Positions 15,417 to 24,193 of a stretch of 64,000 bases of DNA are shown here, in pieces (position 1 is the first letter of the stretch; each line of letters begins with the position of its first letter). The stretch covers positions 310,001 to 374,000 of the forward strand of contig CAWDUT010000007.1 of NCBI GenBank assembly GCA_963805525.1, read 5' to 3'. Origin of the DNA: DASQFQ01 sp963805525 (GTDB lineage: Bacteria > Actinomycetota > Thermoleophilia > Solirubrobacterales > Solirubrobacteraceae). The notes under the pieces are model-generated. The model had not been told where the DNA came from. It searched no databases and saw only the letters and a program-made list of their open reading frames with translations. The translations under genes and the position numbers were made by a program.

Positions 15417-16480
15417 CACCCCGGGTGACCAGCGAGCTGCTGCTGGTCGGCAGCCTGCCGGCCGACTCCACCGAAGCCGCGTTCCGCTCCGGCGCGCGGC
15501 ACTTCGCCGACCTCGTCTTCGCCCTGCCGGACGGCGAGACCGGCCCGCGCGCGGCCTGGGTGGGCTACGAGCGCGAGCAGCTCGCCCGGCCCAACCCGGA
15601 CGTCGTCGTCGTCGAGGAGACCGCATCGCCGACCGGCATCCCGCGGCATGCGTACGAGACGCCGGTGTTCGCGGTGCGCGAGGAGGTCGACGAGCTGCGC
15701 TGGGAGAGGTGGCCGCGGATCGACGATGCGATCGAGTCGTACGCGACCTTCACGCGCCTCCGCGACGAGGGCGCCATCCCGGCGGGGCTGCGCTTCCAGA
15801 TCGGGCTGCCGTTCCCCTCGAGCGCGCTCAACGCGTTCAAGGCCGACTTCGGGCGCGACTATCCCAAGGCGGCGCGCGGGTTCGAGGATCTGGTCGCGCG
15901 CGAGCTCGCGCGCCTGACCGAGGCGATCCCGCCGGCCGACCTCGCCATCCAGTGGGACAACGCCTACGAGACCCAGGACATCGAGGGCGTGCTGGCCTGG
16001 ACCAGCGACGGCGCGTGGGAGCGCTTCGCCGGCCCGGTCACGCGGCTCACACGGCTGATCCCCGAGGAGGTGCTGGTCGGCTACCACCTCTGCTACGGCA
16101 CGTTCCCGGAGTGGCCCATGTACGAGGCGCAGGACATGAGCGTGCTCGTGCGGATGGCCAACTTCGCGATCGCGGAGTCCGGGCGCCCCGTCGACTGGCT
16201 CCACCTCGCGGGCCCGCGCTACCTGCGCAGCGAGGACGAGCGATTCTTCCGGCCGCTGCAGGACCTCCACGTCCCGGACACGCGCGTGTTCCTCGGCATC
16301 GTGCTGCCGATCGACGGGATCCCCGGCCTGCGCCGCCGCCACGCGACGGCGAAGAAGTTCCTCGACGACTTCGGCGTGGCCATGTACTGCGGATTCGGCC
16401 GGCAGCCCGGCCGTGACGGCGAGGAGACGATGCGCGAGCACAGCGAGACCGTGCGCGCGCTCGTCGGTTCCGACCACTGA
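15413..16480 (+). CDS. Unknown protein, MetE/UroD-like TIM barrel suspected
   Basis: The 355-residue protein has no secure family. Features: an N-terminal strand LLLVGSLPADSTEAAF, a conserved-looking LPDGETGPRAAWVGYE, the strand FQIGLPFPSSALNAF, AIQWDNAYE, VGYHLCYGTFPEW with a His-x-Cys, and DWLHLAGPRYL. This order of beta-strand plus charged loop is like the cobalamin-independent methionine synthase/uroporphyrinogen decarboxylase barrel, where His/Cys/Glu bind zinc. A methyl-transfer or demethylation step would fit a P450 cluster, but this is inference. It overlaps the P450 by ATGA, so it is tightly co-expressed. Confidence 0.7.
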   Translation: MTPRVTSELLLVGSLPADSTEAAFRSGARHFADLVFALPDGETGPRAAWVGYEREQLARPNPDVVVVEETASPTGIPRHAYETPVFAVREEVDELRWERWPRIDDAIESYATFTRLRDEGAIPAGLRFQIGLPFPSSALNAFKADFGRDYPKAARGFEDLVARELARLTEAIPPADLAIQWDNAYETQDIEGVLAWTSDGAWERFAGPVTRLTRLIPEEVLVGYHLCYGTFPEWPMYEAQDMSVLVRMANFAIAESGRPVDWLHLAGPRYLRSEDERFFRPLQDLHVPDTRVFLGIVLPIDGIPGLRRRHATAKKFLDDFGVAMYCGFGRQPGRDGEETMREHSETVRALVGSDH

Positions 16481-16496
16481 CGATCTCGGAGGAGAA

Positions 16497-18383
16497 ATGG
16501 AGCGAGACACCATCAGGAAGTGCGCCGCCGCCCTGGCGATCGGCGCGACAGGGCTGGTCGTCTCAGCGACACCGGCGCTCGCGGGCTCCAAGACGACGCT
16601 CCCGGATTTCGGCCCGAACGTCACGATCTTCGACCCGTCGGTACCGGTCCCCGACATCAACGCGAAGCTGCAGAGCCTCGCGACCGCGTCGAATGGCGCC
16701 GACCTCAACCGCAACGCCGTCTATTTCATGCCGGGCACGTACGGCAGCGCCGCGGGCGCGAACGACCCGGCGACCGCTACCGGCTACATCGACTCGAGCG
16801 TGGGCTTCATGGAGTCGGTGCAGGGCTTGGGCACGTCGCCCGGCGACGTGAGGATCAACGGCAATCTGCACTCCGGTGGTCCCGGTCAGCGCGCGCTGGG
16901 CTTCTTCTGGCGGTCGCTGACGAACATGCGGATCAACCCGATCCAGGCGGACATGCCGGCGCACACGATGCGGTGGTCGACATCGCAGGCGTCGCCGCTG
17001 CGGCGGGTCGACGTGGCCGGCAACCTCGACGTCGGCGGCGCCGAATCGTTCGGGACGATGATGGCCAACACCCGCGTCGCAAGCGTCATGAAGTCCGGCA
17101 ACACCTGGGTCGCCGACAACCCGCGGGAGCTCGGTCAGGCCCACTACTTCGTACGCGACAGCCAGATCGGCAGCTGGAGCGGCCGTGGGGCGAACTTCGT
17201 GTTCAGCGGCGTCGACGGGGCGCCGCCGACCGACTTCGGCAAGCCGGGCGACAAGACGACGTTGCCCAGGACGCCCGTCTCGCGCGACGCGCCGTTCCTG
17301 TACGTCGACAAGGGGCGCTTCAAGGTCTTCGTGCCAGAGGCGCGCAGGCATGTCAGAGGCATCGACTGGCATATGCACGGCCGCGACGGCCGCTCGCTGC
17401 CGCTGCAGGCGTTCCACATCGCGACGCCGAGTGACAGCGCGCAGACGCTCAATCGCGCGCTCGCCGCCGGCAAGCACCTGCTCCTGACCCCGGGCGTCTA
17501 CAGCCTCGACGAGCCGCTGCGCATCAACCGACCCGACACGGTCGTCATGGGCATGGGCTACGCGACGCTGACCCCCACCCAGGGCACGGCGGCGATCGAG
17601 GTCGGCGACGCCGAGGGCGTGATCCTGTCGTCGCTCACGGTCGACAACGGCACGACCCCGTCGGACCTTCTGATCCAGGTCGGGACGCGTGATGGCAAGC
17701 ATTGCGCGCGCCACCGTCACGGACACTGGGGTCACTGCGGCGGGGCATCCCACAACCCGACGACGCTCAACGACGTGTTCGTGCGCATCGGCGGCACCTG
17801 GGCCGGCTACGCCAAGACCGCGCTGGAGGTCAACCAAGACGACGTCCTGATTGACCACACGTGGCTCTGGCGTGCCGATCACGGCGCTCCTGGCACGACG
17901 GGGTGGACGATCAACCCCAGCGAGACGGGGCTGGTGGTCAACGGCGACGACGTCACCGCGCTCGGGCTGTTCGTCGAGCACCACGAGAAGACGCAGGTGC
18001 TGTGGAACGGCGAGGGCGGCCGGACCATCTTCTTCCAGTGCGAGCCGCCCTACGACCCGCCGACCCAGGCACTGTGGATGAACGGATCCGAGAACGGCTA
18101 CCCGTGCTATCAGGTGGCCGACGACGTCCGGACCCACAAAGCCACGGGGCTCATCAGCTGGGTCTTGTTCTTCGCGGGACCCATGCGCGTGCACAGCGCG
18201 TACAAGGCGCCGGTCACGCCCGGCGTGCGGTTCCGCAGCGCCGCCGCCGGCAAGATCGCCCTCGGCGGTGGCTTCGACAACACGTTCAACGACGACGGTC
18301 TCTACGCCGACGACCGGGGCCCGGCATCGCCGGCCTTCGGGCTCAGCGCGCTGAGGCAGGTGCCGTACTACCCGGCGCCATAA
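16497..18383 (+). CDS. Exported beta-helix (pectate lyase-like) protein
   Basis: The protein has 628 residues with an N-terminal signal peptide ending near TPALAG (residue ~29). The rest reads as a right-handed parallel beta-helix: a first coil around NRNAVYFMPGTYG, repeated short strands such as GVYSLDEPLRINRPDTVVMG and GVILSSLTVDNG, and an aromatic-rich loop QVLWNGEGGRTIFFQCE. Similar proteins are often annotated as glycosyl hydrolase or coagulation factor 5/8-type proteins of actinobacteria. GGAGGAGA precedes ATG 16497. It is in line with the operon upstream, 16 bases away, but could be an independent polysaccharide-acting enzyme. No catalytic residues can be assigned. Confidence 0.8.
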   Translation: MERDTIRKCAAALAIGATGLVVSATPALAGSKTTLPDFGPNVTIFDPSVPVPDINAKLQSLATASNGADLNRNAVYFMPGTYGSAAGANDPATATGYIDSSVGFMESVQGLGTSPGDVRINGNLHSGGPGQRALGFFWRSLTNMRINPIQADMPAHTMRWSTSQASPLRRVDVAGNLDVGGAESFGTMMANTRVASVMKSGNTWVADNPRELGQAHYFVRDSQIGSWSGRGANFVFSGVDGAPPTDFGKPGDKTTLPRTPVSRDAPFLYVDKGRFKVFVPEARRHVRGIDWHMHGRDGRSLPLQAFHIATPSDSAQTLNRALAAGKHLLLTPGVYSLDEPLRINRPDTVVMGMGYATLTPTQGTAAIEVGDAEGVILSSLTVDNGTTPSDLLIQVGTRDGKHCARHRHGHWGHCGGASHNPTTLNDVFVRIGGTWAGYAKTALEVNQDDVLIDHTWLWRADHGAPGTTGWTINPSETGLVVNGDDVTALGLFVEHHEKTQVLWNGEGGRTIFFQCEPPYDPPTQALWMNGSENGYPCYQVADDVRTHKATGLISWVLFFAGPMRVHSAYKAPVTPGVRFRSAAAGKIALGGGFDNTFNDDGLYADDRGPASPAFGLSALRQVPYYPAP

Positions 18384-18397
18384 CGCCTCTGCGCCGA

Positions 18398-18448
18398 CGC
18401 CCGGGCTCGCGCTACGCCGCGCCTCGCGGCGGCGTGGGCCCGGGCGTA
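18398..18448 (+). terminator. Inverted repeat downstream of the exported protein
   Basis: ACGCCCGGG (18398-18406) and CCCGGGCGT (18440-18448) are exact complements around a GC-rich loop that itself contains CGCCGCG/CGGCG pairing. It lies 15 bases after the stop codon and is a plausible transcription end, though no U-tract follows. The remainder of the gene-free stretch 18384-18780 holds the attachment repeat at 18601. Confidence 0.5.
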
Positions 18449-18600
18449 GGGCCCGTGCCGACTCGGTTGCCTGGCTTGCCCGGGAGCAATAGCGGCAGCG
18501 CTGCCACGTCTCGGTCAGGTGATTCTGGGGACGCGCGAGGTGACACAACCGGTCACGCGGAAATAGCTGCGCGTGTCCCGCGTGAACTTGAATGTGCCAT

Positions 18601-18667
18601 TTTGCAGGCACTTCTCATGCCGGAGGAGGGACTCGAACCCCCGACACGCGGATTATGATTCCGCTGC
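18601..18667. repeat. Attachment-site repeat A (tRNA-Met 3' half)
   Basis: These 67 bases are identical to 35774-35840. Fifty of them (18618-18667) are the 3' half of the tRNA-Met gene through the anticodon, and 17 lie beyond the tRNA 3' end. After 18667 the sequence stops matching the tRNA and instead matches the right flank of repeat B for about 55 bases (GGGGGACC and GGGGACAT blocks). No tRNA can be made here because the 5' half is absent. Confidence 0.8.
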
Positions 18668-18780
18668 GCTTTCGCTCTACAGCAGGGTTTGAGGGGCCTG
18701 GGGGACCGAAAAGGGGACATGTCTGCGCGCGTTCAACGTCACGGCGCGCAGGTCGCGCCTCGTGGGCTCCGGCGGCACTC

Positions 18781-19470
18781 TCAGGCTTCCGCGTGGGCGA
18801 GCGCGAGCGCCGAGGGGCTTTGCCGGCTGACGATCGCGGGGGCCTCGTGGATCAGATCGTCCGTTTCAAGAGCCTCGACCATGAAGAGGGCGAAGTCGAC
18901 GCGACGAGTGATGTTGCTCTCGAGAATGGGGTCGCCGACGTGGCGGCTCCACACGGGCAGGCCCTGGCTGTCGCCTTCCTCGAGGTCGCTGCCACGCACG
19001 ACGGTCCAGCGGGTGTCGCTGGCGAAGATGCGGCGGCTCGCCTCGACCTGGTCGTCGAGGTCGGCGAAGCGGGCGAGGCGGGCGAGGCGGCCGCCGACGT
19101 TGACGAGTGCCTTCAGCCGCCACGAGTAGACGTCCTGGCCGTCGCGGGTGATGTGCCACCCGCACGAGAACACCAGCCGTGCTTCCGGCTCGGCGTGATC
19201 GAGGACCGCCTGGGCGGTTCCCGTCGCGTAGCCGTGGACGCCCCGGGGGACGAGCACGACGAGCACGCCGTCGCAGTCTGCGACGGCGCGCGCGATGATC
19301 TCGCGGTCGTCCGTCGGGCCGGGCAGGATGCTGATGCGGCCCTCGAACTCCTCGAGCTTGCCGACGCTCTGCTCGCGGCACACGGCGACCACCTCGTGCT
19401 CCCGGTCCAGCGCGTGCTGGACCATGTACTTCCCGAGTTTCCCCGAGGCTCCCACGATGCAGATCCTCAT
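18781..19470 (-). CDS. NAD(P)-binding atypical SDR (NmrA-like)
   Basis: The product is 229 residues from ATG 19468-19470, beginning RICIVGASGKLGKYMV, the GxxGxxG dinucleotide loop of atypical SDR/NmrA proteins. It lacks a clear YxxxK but has YSWRLKALV near the middle and a WTVVRGSDLEEG strand typical of this group. Role may be a redox-sensing or reductase function. The frame stays open to 19602, but AAGGAGCCAGG just upstream supports the shorter start. It is the last gene of the leftward island operon. Confidence 0.8.
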   Translation of the reverse strand: MRICIVGASGKLGKYMVQHALDREHEVVAVCREQSVGKLEEFEGRISILPGPTDDREIIARAVADCDGVLVVLVPRGVHGYATGTAQAVLDHAEPEARLVFSCGWHITRDGQDVYSWRLKALVNVGGRLARLARFADLDDQVEASRRIFASDTRWTVVRGSDLEEGDSQGLPVWSRHVGDPILESNITRRVDFALFMVEALETDDLIHEAPAIVSRQSPSALALAHAEA

Positions 19471-19645
19471 ACCTGGCTCCTTGACCTCGATAGGGGCGCG
19501 GACCGCTTCGGGTCGACGCGCACAAGCCGGCCAAGAGTTCGAGCCGCAAAGCACGCTCGCCGCTGGGGGGAGCGCAGCACCGACCATACACCCGCAGATC
19601 AAGCCAGCGCACGAGTTCGAGCGCGGCAGCTCCGGATGCGAGTCG

Positions 19646-19880
19646 CTACAGACGGATGGGATAGGGGAGGGCCGCCATCACATGCCACGTGCCGCGGTCC
19701 ACGCTGGCCGCGTGCACGCGCACGAGGACCTCGTTGTGCCATCGTGGGTCTGTCGATCTGCTCGAGTCGGAGGACGGCCTCGGGCGCCGGCCCGTACTCC
19801 TCCTGGACGATCGCCGTCGTGCTCTGTGCACTCGCAGCCACAGAGGTCTGTTCCAGCGGGGGATCGGCTTTTGCCGTCAT
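19646..19880 (-). pseudogene. Truncated zinc-type alcohol dehydrogenase/quinone oxidoreductase remnant
   Basis: Reading leftward from ATG 19880, the peptide TAIVQEEYGPAPEAVLRLEQ, then IDRPT is the usual N-terminus of quinone-oxidoreductase-type MDR proteins. The next conserved part (NEVLVRVHAASVDRGTWHVM, then YPIRL) is in another frame, so a frameshift occurred near 19735, and the gene stops at 19646. The catalytic and NAD domains are gone. The ATG overlaps the end of the flavoprotein gene, suggesting it was once part of that operon. Confidence 0.7.
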
Positions 19881-20833
19881 CGTCCTGGTTCTCGGACGAG
19901 TTCCGAGGCGCGAGCAACGGCGCGGTCAGCCTCTTCGAATCTAAGCCGGGTGTTGATCGCCACCGCCGCCGTGGTTCCACTGCCGGCGGCTGCGGGCACC
20001 AGCGCTCGGGGGTCGGACGCGTTGCCTGCGGCGTAGACGCGGTCGACGGTCGTCGCCTGATTGGCGTCGACGGCGATGGACCCGTCGTCGCGCAGCTCGC
20101 ATCTGAGCGTGCGGGCGAGGTCGGTGCGGAGTCGCCAGCCGACGTAGAAGAACAGCGCGTCGCGGTCGAGCGTCTCGCCATCGGCCATCCGCACGTGGCG
20201 AAGGCGCCCGTCGTGGCTGTCCAGTTCGATGACGGGTGACTCGATGACGGGGATGCCGACCGCCTGCACACGTGCGAGCTGCTCGGCGGCGAGGTTGTGT
20301 GGGCCGTTGCTGAGCAAGATGACGTCGTCGGACCACTGGCGGAGCAGCACCGCGAGGTGCTCGGCGCGGTCGCCGGCGGCAAGGACGGCGAGGCGCTCGT
20401 CGCGGTGCTCGAAGCCGTCGCAATACGGGCAGGTGTGCGCGCTGGTGCCCCACACTTCCTCGAAGCCTGGGATCTTGGGCAGTTCATCGAGCATCCCGGT
20501 GGCCAGGAGCAGCGTCCGCGCCGTTGCGGTACGACCCGGGGATGTGACCCGGAGGGTGCCGTCGAGGAGCTCTGCGCGTTCGACCTCGAGGGGCGCGACT
20601 TCCACGCCGTAGCCCGACAGTTCGGCGCGGCCGCGGGCGCGCAGCTCCGCGGGGTCCAGCCCCTCGTGTCCGAGGACGCCGTGCATCTCGTGGGTCGCGT
20701 AGTTGCGTGGCGAGCCGTCGTCGAGGACCAGGACGCGCCAGCGGGCGCGGCCGAGCACGAGCGCCGCGTTGAGACCCGCGGGGCCTGCCCCGACGACGAT
20801 GCAGTCCCAGGTGGCTTCGGGAGGCGCCGTCAC
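19877..20833 (-). CDS. Thioredoxin-reductase-like FAD/NAD(P) oxidoreductase
   Basis: The 318-residue protein has the FAD site VVGAGPAGLNAAL at residues 14-26, an ATG motif near 111, the redox pair CPYC (Cys135, Cys138) and a late AAGNASDPRALV loop binding FAD. The order FAD-NAD-FAD is that of thioredoxin reductase-like proteins, here of the single-gene type often seen in actinobacteria without a dedicated thioredoxin. It may reduce a small dithiol partner or be a ferredoxin-type reductase; the visible CxxC favours disulfide chemistry. GTG/ATG overlaps tie it to the permease gene upstream (four bases). Confidence 0.85.
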   Translation of the reverse strand: MTAPPEATWDCIVVGAGPAGLNAALVLGRARWRVLVLDDGSPRNYATHEMHGVLGHEGLDPAELRARGRAELSGYGVEVAPLEVERAELLDGTLRVTSPGRTATARTLLLATGMLDELPKIPGFEEVWGTSAHTCPYCDGFEHRDERLAVLAAGDRAEHLAVLLRQWSDDVILLSNGPHNLAAEQLARVQAVGIPVIESPVIELDSHDGRLRHVRMADGETLDRDALFFYVGWRLRTDLARTLRCELRDDGSIAVDANQATTVDRVYAAGNASDPRALVPAAAGSGTTAAVAINTRLRFEEADRAVARASELVREPGR

Positions 20834-23373
20834 TCGTAGTGCAGTGCGTCCAGGACGTTGAGCCGTGACGCGCGGCGGGCCGGCAGGATCGCCGCAGCGA
20901 GGCCGGCGAGGATGGCGACGATCGTGAACGCGACGAGCTGGGGTATCGGGATCGAGAAGGCGATGTCGTATTGCGAGAGCGCCTGGGTGACCAGGCCGGC
21001 GAGAAAGATGCCGAGTGGGAGCCCGAGGGCGGCGCCGATGAGTGCGGTGATCACGCTTTCGTGGCGGATCATCCGGCGCGCCTGCCGGCGGGTCATCCCG
21101 ATCGTCCGCAGCATCCCGAGTTCCCGTGTGCGTTCGAACACGCTGAGTACGAGCGTGTTGACCATGCCGAACAAGCTCACGACGACCGAGAACGCGAGCA
21201 GCACGTAGAGGAAGTTGAGGAAGCTGGCGAAACCCTTCGTGTAGTCGTTCGCGAAGGCGGCGCCGGTGTGGACGTCGGCGTCGCTGAAGTCGGCTGACGC
21301 CGCGTCGAGCGCCTGGTTGGCGTTGGCCCCGGCATCGAGGAACGTGAACCGGTTCTTGGGCTGCGGGAACGCCTTGTCGAACGCCTGCCGGCCGATGGAG
21401 ATCGGGCCGAGCATCTGCTCGATCTCGGGGGGGTCGTAGATGCCGCCGACGGCGACGCGGAGCTTGTCACCCGACGCGGTCTGGATCGGCAGCGGGTCGC
21501 CGACCTTCAGGTCGTGGTCATCCGCGTAGGTCTGCGTCACGAGCGCACCGCCGCTGCCGAGCCGGGCGAGGGCGGCATCGGAGCCGTCGGTCCAGTCGAA
21601 GCGGTAGAAGCGGGCGATCGTCGCCGGGTCCACGCCGGTGACGTCCTGCTCCTTGCCCGCCACGAGCGCCTTGTCGACGCGCACGTGTGAGGCGGCGGTC
21701 ACCCCGGGGACACGGGCGAGCGCGTCGCCCTCGGCGGCCTCGAACGGCTCGCCGTCGTTGCCGTTGAGGATGTAAGCGGCGGTGACCTGGTCGGTCACGG
21801 CCGACTCGACCGTGTTGCGCATGCCGGCGCCCAGGACCGCGACGACGGTTACGAGCGTGAGTCCGATCATCAGCGCGGCGGCCGTCGAGGCGGTGCGGCT
21901 GGGATTGCGCACGGAGTTGGCGTTGGCGAGCTCGCCCGCGATGCCGCCGCTGCGGCGTGCCGGCAAGCCGACCAGGCGGGTGAGTGGCGTGACCATGTGC
22001 GGGGCGGCGAAGGCCACGCCCACGAACAGGCCCAGGATCCCGATGCCGAGCAGCAGGACCACCGCGAGCGTCCCGATCCCGCTTGCGAAGACGCCGACGC
22101 AGATCGCGACGACCGCTGTGACGCTCACGGCGACGGCGGTCTTGAGCGAGTGGGCGGCGAAGCGCGAAGGGGGGAGGGTCGCGCCCTCGCGGACCGCTGC
22201 GATGGGCGGGACCCGCGTGGCGCGGCGGGCCGGCACGACGCTCGCCAGCACGGTGATCACGGTCCCGAGCGCGAGCGAGACGAGCACCGTGCGCAGCGCG
22301 AACACCATCCCCGCCTCGGGGAGATCGCCGCCGATCGCAGACAGTAGCTTGGCGAGCCCGAACCCGGCGAACAGCCCGATCACCGAGGCCAGCAGTCCGA
22401 TCACGAAGCCTTCGATGACGACCGAGCGCAGGACCTGCTTGCGCGAGGCTCCGAGCGTTCGCAGCGTGGCGAACTCGCGTGTGCGCTGCGCGACTGTGAT
22501 CGACAGGGTGTTGAAGATCACGAATGCGCCGACCAACAGCGCGATGGCGCCGAACCCCAGCAGGAAGTAGCGGATGGCTTTGACGATGACGTTCGTGTCC
22601 TTAGCGTCGGCTGCTGCTTGCTGCTGTGAGTTCTTGACTTCGAGGCTGGCCGGGATCAGCGGCCTGACGGCGCGGATGAGGTCCGCCGATGAGGTGCCGT
22701 CCTTGGCGGCAATCGAGATGCCGTCGAAGCGGCCCCGCTTGTCCAGCAGCGTCTGGGCGGTCGGGAGGTCCCAGATCGCCATCGTGGCGCTGCCGAGCGA
22801 ATTGAGTCCTCCGAAGGTGGCGATGCCGGTCACCGTGTAGCGGTGCCGGGCTCCGAGCGTGGCGACGGTGACCGTGTCGCCGACTTTGAAGTTCTGCGCG
22901 GCTGCCGTGTCAGTGTCGATGGCGACCTGCTCTGGCCCTTGAGGCCACTGACCGGTCTTGAGCTTGAGCGGGCTGAACTGCGGCAGCGAGGCGTCGTTGC
23001 CGAGTCCGAACTGGGGTGCGCCGCCCGAGCCGACGGCCTTGCCGTCGCGGCCGAAGATCTCGGCGCGGTTCGACGGGATCGGCGCGAGCGTGCCGCCAGC
23101 CGCCTGGACGTCGGGCAGCGCGCGTACCTTCGCGAGCAGCGAGGCGGGAACGGTGGCGGCTCCGCTCTCGGAGCCCTTGACGATCTCCTTGCCGGCGATC
23201 ACCGCGTCGGTCTGGTCATAGGACGCGCCGAAGACGTTGTCGAACCCCTTCTGGATCGTGTCGGTCAGGACGAGCGTGCCGCTGACCATCGTCACGCCGA
23301 TCACGATCGCCAACGCCGTCAGCAGAGCGCGGACCTTCCGGCCGGCGATGCCCTTCAGCGCGACCGCGATCAT
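20830..23373 (-). CDS. MacB/FtsX-type ABC transporter permease
   Basis: The 847-residue protein has the double FtsX layout: a first transmembrane helix (residues ~15-37), an extracellular MacB-like domain to about 250, three helices at ~265-385 (RTREFATLRTLGASRKQVLR motif), further helices around 405-460 and 490-510, a second extracellular domain, and final helices at 715-840 with RTRELGMLRTIGMTRRQARR. Such permeases export lipoproteins, peptides or drugs by a mechanotransmission mechanism rather than through a classic channel. The C-terminus overlaps the flavoprotein gene and the N-terminus overlaps the ATPase gene by four bases. Confidence 0.92.
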   Translation of the reverse strand: MIAVALKGIAGRKVRALLTALAIVIGVTMVSGTLVLTDTIQKGFDNVFGASYDQTDAVIAGKEIVKGSESGAATVPASLLAKVRALPDVQAAGGTLAPIPSNRAEIFGRDGKAVGSGGAPQFGLGNDASLPQFSPLKLKTGQWPQGPEQVAIDTDTAAAQNFKVGDTVTVATLGARHRYTVTGIATFGGLNSLGSATMAIWDLPTAQTLLDKRGRFDGISIAAKDGTSSADLIRAVRPLIPASLEVKNSQQQAAADAKDTNVIVKAIRYFLLGFGAIALLVGAFVIFNTLSITVAQRTREFATLRTLGASRKQVLRSVVIEGFVIGLLASVIGLFAGFGLAKLLSAIGGDLPEAGMVFALRTVLVSLALGTVITVLASVVPARRATRVPPIAAVREGATLPPSRFAAHSLKTAVAVSVTAVVAICVGVFASGIGTLAVVLLLGIGILGLFVGVAFAAPHMVTPLTRLVGLPARRSGGIAGELANANSVRNPSRTASTAAALMIGLTLVTVVAVLGAGMRNTVESAVTDQVTAAYILNGNDGEPFEAAEGDALARVPGVTAASHVRVDKALVAGKEQDVTGVDPATIARFYRFDWTDGSDAALARLGSGGALVTQTYADDHDLKVGDPLPIQTASGDKLRVAVGGIYDPPEIEQMLGPISIGRQAFDKAFPQPKNRFTFLDAGANANQALDAASADFSDADVHTGAAFANDYTKGFASFLNFLYVLLAFSVVVSLFGMVNTLVLSVFERTRELGMLRTIGMTRRQARRMIRHESVITALIGAALGLPLGIFLAGLVTQALSQYDIAFSIPIPQLVAFTIVAILAGLAAAILPARRASRLNVLDALHYE

Positions 23374-24155
23374 CGCCCCGTCATCTCCTCGAGCGTCCCC
23401 AGGATCTCGTGCGCGGTCGAGCGGCCGACGTCGCGAACGATCCGCCCGTCGGCCAGGAACAGCACGCGATCGGCGATCGCCGCGGCCTGCGCGTCATGCG
23501 TGACCATCACCGTGGTCTGGCCGAGCGAGTCGACGGTCTCGCGCAGCAACGCGAGGATCTCTCCGCCGGTGGTCGAGTCGAGGTTGCCCGTCGGCTCGTC
23601 GGCGAACATCACGCTCGGGCGCGAGACAAGCGCCCGCGCGACGGCTACGCGCTGCTGCTGGCCGCCCGAGAGCTCCGCGGGGCGGTGCGTGAGCCGGTCA
23701 CCGAGCCCGACCTTGTCGATCAGCTCGTCCAGCCACTCCCGGTCCGGCGTGCCGCCGGCGAGCTTGAGCGGCAACGCGATGTTCTCGGCCGCGGTGAGCA
23801 TCGGCAGCAGGTTGAAGAACTGGAAGATGAACCCGATGTGGTCGCGGCGCAGCTTCGTCAGCTCCGTGTCGTCGAGCGTCGTGATCTCCACGCCGGCAAT
23901 CGACACCTCGCCCGACGTCGGCCGGTCGAGCCCGGCGAGGATGTGCATCAGCGTCGACTTGCCCGAGCCCGACGGACCCATCACCGCGGTCAACCGCCCC
24001 TCGACGATGTCCACGGACACACCACGCAGCGCATCGACCGCCGTGTCGCCCTCGCCGTAGCGGCGCACGATGCCGCTGCCGCGGACAACCGGCGGCCGCG
24101 GACCCTCGCTGGGCGGCGACGCTGGGGCAAAGTCGGGCGACTGGTGAATATCCAT
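23370..24155 (-). CDS. MacB/LolD-type ABC transporter ATPase
   Basis: The protein is about 261 residues from ATG 24153-24155, preceded by GGAGG. Walker A GPSGSGKST, Q-loop FIFQFFNLLPMLTAAEN, signature LSGGQQQRVAVARAL, Walker B SVMFADEPTGNLD and the H-switch VMVTHD are all intact. It powers the adjacent FtsX-type permease, with which it overlaps by four bases. An ATG 15 bases upstream (24170) is possible but places the ribosome site inside the gene. Confidence 0.93.
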   Translation of the reverse strand: MDIHQSPDFAPASPPSEGPRPPVVRGSGIVRRYGEGDTAVDALRGVSVDIVEGRLTAVMGPSGSGKSTLMHILAGLDRPTSGEVSIAGVEITTLDDTELTKLRRDHIGFIFQFFNLLPMLTAAENIALPLKLAGGTPDREWLDELIDKVGLGDRLTHRPAELSGGQQQRVAVARALVSRPSVMFADEPTGNLDSTTGGEILALLRETVDSLGQTTVMVTHDAQAAAIADRVLFLADGRIVRDVGRSTAHEILGTLEEMTGR

Positions 24156-24193
24156 GCCGCGGTCCTCCATTCGGAAACAGGTGGCGCGAGCCG

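Noticed and set aside
18618..18667. Second and third tRNA-Met genes (also at 30937-30985)
   Set aside because: Only the 3' half is present; the acceptor and D-arm 5' sequences are missing, so no tRNA can fold. They are better explained as attachment-site copies.
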